Of a stretch of DNA of 64,000 nucleotides, positions 61,532 to 64,000 are shown piece after piece. Source of the DNA: Actinomadura rifamycini DSM 43936 (GTDB taxonomy: Bacteria; Actinomycetota; Actinomycetes; Streptosporangiales; Streptosporangiaceae); the NCBI RefSeq assembly GCF_000425065.1, contig NZ_AULB01000010.1:1-64000 (forward strand), in the 5' to 3' direction. A program made the translations under genes and the position numbers. The notes under the pieces were generated by a model. The model saw nothing but the letters and a program-made list of their open reading frames with translations. It made no database searches and was not told the DNA's origin. The first letter of the stretch is position 1, and every line of letters begins with the position of its first letter.

Positions 61532-62131
61532 TCAGCGGGCGAAGGCGATGGCCGTCCCGGCGCTGACCACGACCGCGATGACCACCAGGACCAGGGAGGT
61601 GCTGAGCGGGTCGCGGCGTTGGGGCCGCTCGTCGGAGGCGCGCTGGACGGTGTGGTGGACGACCTCCTCGCGCGGCGACGGGGACGGCGAGGGCGAGGGC
61701 GCCGGCCGGGGCAGCGCCCGCGGCGCCGCGGGGCGGGCCTGCGGCGTGGCCGCGGCGGGCCGCGGCGCGGGCGGCCGGGGCGCGGGCTCGGCGGCCGGCG
61801 GCGGGGCCGGGGACGGCGCCGCGGGCGGCGCGGGGGTCGGTTCGGCGGGCGGTTGCGGTGCGGGTTCGGGCGGTTCGGGTGTCGGTTCCGGTTCGGCCGG
61901 CGGCTCGGGTTCGGGCGCCGGGGGCGGGGACGTCGGCGGCTCGGGCGTCGGCGGCTTCGGGCAGTGTCCCGGGCCGTTCCCGACGTGGACCTCGACCTCT
62001 CCGTCGATGCAGACGCTGACGCCGCCGGGCGGCGGGGGGTCGGCGTGGGCGGGCGGGGCGGCGGCCAGCGTGAGGGCGCCGGCGGCGCCGCCCTGCAGGA
62101 TGAGGGCGGGCAGGATCAGGACGCGACGCAA
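61532..62131 (-). CDS. Secreted or anchored proline-rich protein
   Basis: 199 residues. A signal peptide (1-30, ending APPAHA) is followed by a small Cys-containing domain (VCIDGEVEVHVGNGPGHC, a likely disulfide) and about 100 residues of Pro/Ala/Glu repeats (PEPEPPAEPEPTPEPPEP). A C-terminal membrane helix (STSLVLVVIAVVVSAGTAIAFAR in parts) has almost no cytoplasmic tail. The Pro-rich part could span the cell wall. It starts with TTG, 10 nt after GGAGG, and 3 nt after the DUF4239-like gene's stop, so they are co-transcribed. Confidence 0.7.
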   Translation of the reverse strand: MRRVLILPALILQGGAAGALTLAAAPPAHADPPPPGGVSVCIDGEVEVHVGNGPGHCPKPPTPEPPTSPPPAPEPEPPAEPEPTPEPPEPAPQPPAEPTPAPPAAPSPAPPPAAEPAPRPPAPRPAAATPQARPAAPRALPRPAPSPSPSPSPREEVVHHTVQRASDERPQRRDPLSTSLVLVVIAVVVSAGTAIAFAR

Positions 62132-62134
62132 GGG

Positions 62135-62902
62135 TCATCCACCTCCGTCGATGCGTTGGAGTTCGGCCTGCAGTTCGACGAAGGCTTCGGGCCCGACGGC
62201 CAGGGCCCCGTCGAACGGGCGGGCCATGTCGATGGTCAGGTAGGTTCCGGCGGCCAGCAGCGCGGCCATGAGGGCCAGCGGGACCAGGGGCGCGCCGCGC
62301 GGCGAGGCCCCGGCCAGGAACGGCAGCAGCACGACCACGACGCCGGTGATGATGGTGACGGCGGTGAGGCCGGCGGGCGGCGTGGTGCGGGCGTCCATGG
62401 CGCGCTGGTTGCGCGCGGCGGCGATCTGGCCGATGTTGTCGAGGACGGCGGCGCGGGCCTCGCGGAGCTCGTCGTCGTCGGCCTCGAGCGCGATGACGTC
62501 GCGGCGGACGCGGTCCAGCAGCGTCCACCCGGCGGGGGCGAGCCGCCCGTCGGCCATGAGCTCCCACTCGGTGCCGCGGACGGTGTCGACGTAGGCGCGC
62601 AGGCCGCTGCGGACGGCGGTGCGCTGGTCGTCGGGCAGGCGGGACGCGGCCCAGTAGGTCTCGGCGATGGCCTGCGTCTCGGCGTAGGTGCCGGCGCGGG
62701 CCGCGTCGGCGGTCGTCCAGGGCACGATGACGGCGATGGCGAACGCGAGCAGGAACAGCGCCGACAGCATGGCCCCGGCGTGCGAGACGGTCGCGCCGTC
62801 GGGGGACGCGTCGTCGGCGGCGCGGCGCGTGCGCCGGACCAGCGCGCTCGCGACGGCGACCGTACCGACGGCGCAGGCGGCCGCCGCGAAATAGACGATC
62901 AT
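62135..62902 (-). CDS. DUF4239-like membrane protein
   Basis: 255 residues with four membrane segments: about 2-20, 46-65, 180-200 and 205-225. A large cytoplasmic or external helical domain (70-175, TYAETQAIAETYWAASRLPDDQR...) lies between, matching bestrophin-like DUF4239 proteins. Channel activity is only inferred from the fold. First gene of a two-gene unit with the Pro-rich protein. Confidence 0.72.
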   Translation of the reverse strand: MIVYFAAAACAVGTVAVASALVRRTRRAADDASPDGATVSHAGAMLSALFLLAFAIAVIVPWTTADAARAGTYAETQAIAETYWAASRLPDDQRTAVRSGLRAYVDTVRGTEWELMADGRLAPAGWTLLDRVRRDVIALEADDDELREARAAVLDNIGQIAAARNQRAMDARTTPPAGLTAVTIITGVVVVLLPFLAGASPRGAPLVPLALMAALLAAGTYLTIDMARPFDGALAVGPEAFVELQAELQRIDGGG

Positions 62903-63277
62903 GCCCCTCCACGGGTTCGGGTCGGAGGCGGCCCCGGACGCGGAACCGCCGACACTGGGCGTGATTTTAAGGTCACGTTGAGTGTCTGTGGAGGGGGTTC
63001 CGAAAAGTCGTCGGAATGGTCACGCGGAAGTCAGGTGTCCGTCCGGCCGGGCAAGGGAGCGGTGTCGGCCGGGGAAGGCGGTCGCGGGCGGCGTGGGGTT
63101 CCGCCGCGCGGCGGGAAGGTGTAGGGGAGCGGCGCGGCGAGGCCGGGGCCACGAACCGGAATCTCTCGGACATCTTGCGGATTTCGGTTCCGATACCGGA
63201 AGATCTTCCGTAGACCGCGCGAAGTGAAGGATGATTGTTCGGCCGACCCGGGAGGGGCGGCGTGAGGGGAGACGGCG
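62903..63277. other. 375-bp intergenic stretch between the DUF4239-like gene and kamD
   Basis: Divergent control region. The left part holds an AT-rich CGTGA-N8-TCACG element (62960-62977); the right part holds the kamD palindrome (63197-63210). A possible 81-codon frame across the middle looks non-coding (Arg/Gly-rich). Confidence 0.5.
63197..63210. promoter_or_regulatory. 14-bp perfect palindrome before kamD
   Basis: CGGAAGATCTTCCG, 67 bp before the kamD ATG. A related sequence lies before kdd (56285-56297). Confidence 0.5.
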
Positions 63278-64000
63278 ATGGCGCCGCACGGAAAGCTCGA
63301 CCTCGATCCCGAGGCGGTCCGCACCGCCCGCCGGCTGGCCGCCCGCGCCGCCGAGCCGATCATCGCGATGGCCCGCGCCCACACGACCGTTTCGGTCGAG
63401 CGCGCCGTGCTGCGCCTCGCCGGCCTCGCCGGCGCCGACGACGGCGGCCGCCCCTGGGCCAACCACCTCGCCGACGCCGTCCGCGACCAGGTCGGCCTCG
63501 AGCACGGCGTCGCGCTCCCCGTCTGGGACGCCCTGCTGCGCGGCCCGCACGGCACCCTCGCCGACCTCGCGGGCGCCGCCGCCCGCGGCGGCGTCTCCTT
63601 CCGGCTGCCGGCCGGCGCCGACGCCGACCGCGCCCGCGCCGCCGCCACCGCCGCCGCCCGCGACGGCATCGCCCGCATCGACCGGCGCCGCGCCGAACGC
63701 GACCGGCTGCTCGCCGAACTGCCGCCGCCCGACCGCCCCGCCGACCCCGGCGCCCCCGCCCGCCCGCTGGTGTACCTGATCGTCGCGACCGGCGACATCC
63801 ACGAGGACATCCCGCAGGCGCAGGCCGCCGCCCGCGAAGGAGCCGACGTCGTCGCCGTCATCCGCTCCACCGGCCAGTCGCTGCTGGACTTCGTCCCCGA
63901 GGGCGCCACCCGCGAGGGCTACGCCGGCACCTACGCCACCCAGGAGAACTTCCGGCTGATGCGCGCCGCGCTGGACGACGTGTCGCGCGAGCTCGGCCGC
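63278..64000 (+). CDS. kamD: Beta-lysine/D-lysine 5,6-aminomutase alpha subunit, truncated by window end
   Basis: B12- and PLP-dependent mutase subunit that moves the terminal amino group of beta-lysine to make 3,5-diaminohexanoate, the substrate of Kdd. The first 241 residues are visible: KLDLDPEAVRTARRLAAR, HTTVSVERAVLRLAGLAGAD and the conserved RSTGQSLLDFVPEGATREG and GTYATQENFRLMRAA. GGGGAGA lies 5 nt before the ATG. The beta subunit (kamE) would be expected just beyond the window. Confidence 0.87.
   Translation, partial: MAPHGKLDLDPEAVRTARRLAARAAEPIIAMARAHTTVSVERAVLRLAGLAGADDGGRPWANHLADAVRDQVGLEHGVALPVWDALLRGPHGTLADLAGAAARGGVSFRLPAGADADRARAAATAAARDGIARIDRRRAERDRLLAELPPPDRPADPGAPARPLVYLIVATGDIHEDIPQAQAAAREGADVVAVIRSTGQSLLDFVPEGATREGYAGTYATQENFRLMRAALDDVSRELGR

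Noticed and set aside
62960..62977. CGTGA-N8-TCACG as a Crp site
   Set aside because: Crp sites have a 6-bp spacer between TGTGA and TCACA; the 8-bp spacer here does not fit.
62982..63227. 81-codon plus-strand frame before kamD
   Set aside because: Arg/Gly-rich composition and overlap with the kamD control palindrome suggest it is not coding.

Overview
The window is about 72-75% GC by eye, with coding sequence on both strands, GTG starts and GC-ending codons. It carries a complete Pup-proteasome locus, so it comes from a high-GC actinobacterium. Gene content and order (arc-dop-pup-prcBA-pafA-pafBC-tatAC-helY, a DUF574 methyltransferase, many SpoIIE phosphatases) fit the Streptosporangiales/Thermomonosporaceae (Actinomadura-like). 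That placement is inference from content, not a database match.

Layout. (1) 1-20191, protein degradation and export: trmI, the proteasomal ATPase arc, dop, pup, a two-domain endonuclease VII-like gene, prcB, prcA, pafA, an FKBP lipoprotein, a Cys-rich ArsR-like regulator with a DUF3291 gene, DUF3866, pafB, pafC, a 73-residue membrane protein, tatA, tatC and helY. Pup is deamidated by Dop and ligated to substrates by PafA; ARC unfolds the pupylated protein into the PrcAB core. (2) 20192-28000: GC-rich repeats, a DUF2236 oxygenase with a near-perfect operator, an ABC-2 exporter, TetR, a sirtuin, an integrase remnant, a PucR-type regulator and a small conserved protein. (3) 28073-36473: nitrite reductase NirB with a paired flavoprotein, a Crp-type regulator, a 5'-3' exonuclease, a SpoIIE phosphatase and an M24 peptidase. 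(4) 36802-44332: a sugar ABC importer (ATPase, lipoprotein, two permeases), a second MsiK-type ATPase and a LacI regulator with its operators. (5) 44425-54673: Lrp, a luciferase-like oxidoreductase, a Cds1-like PLP enzyme, an FHA protein, a propeller/TPR protein, an acyl-CoA dehydrogenase, DUF3616, a P450 and a pentapeptide protein. (6) 54774-64000: aminomutase-route lysine catabolism (kamA, kdd, kamD cut by the window edge), interrupted by DUF2252, a SpoIIE phosphatase, a methyltransferase and two envelope proteins.

Regulation is unusually legible. About a dozen genes have a TANNNT-type -10 box 6-9 nt before the start codon and no Shine-Dalgarno sequence, implying leaderless mRNAs. Several palindromic operators are visible: around the endonuclease -10, at the DUF2236 promoter, at the LacI genes, at the acyl-CoA dehydrogenase, and a shared site before kdd and kamD. 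A recurrent CTTTAC-N3-GTAA-type element occurs at four intergenic sites. No tRNA, rRNA, CRISPR array or intact insertion sequence was seen; the only mobile trace is the integrase fragment near 25600.
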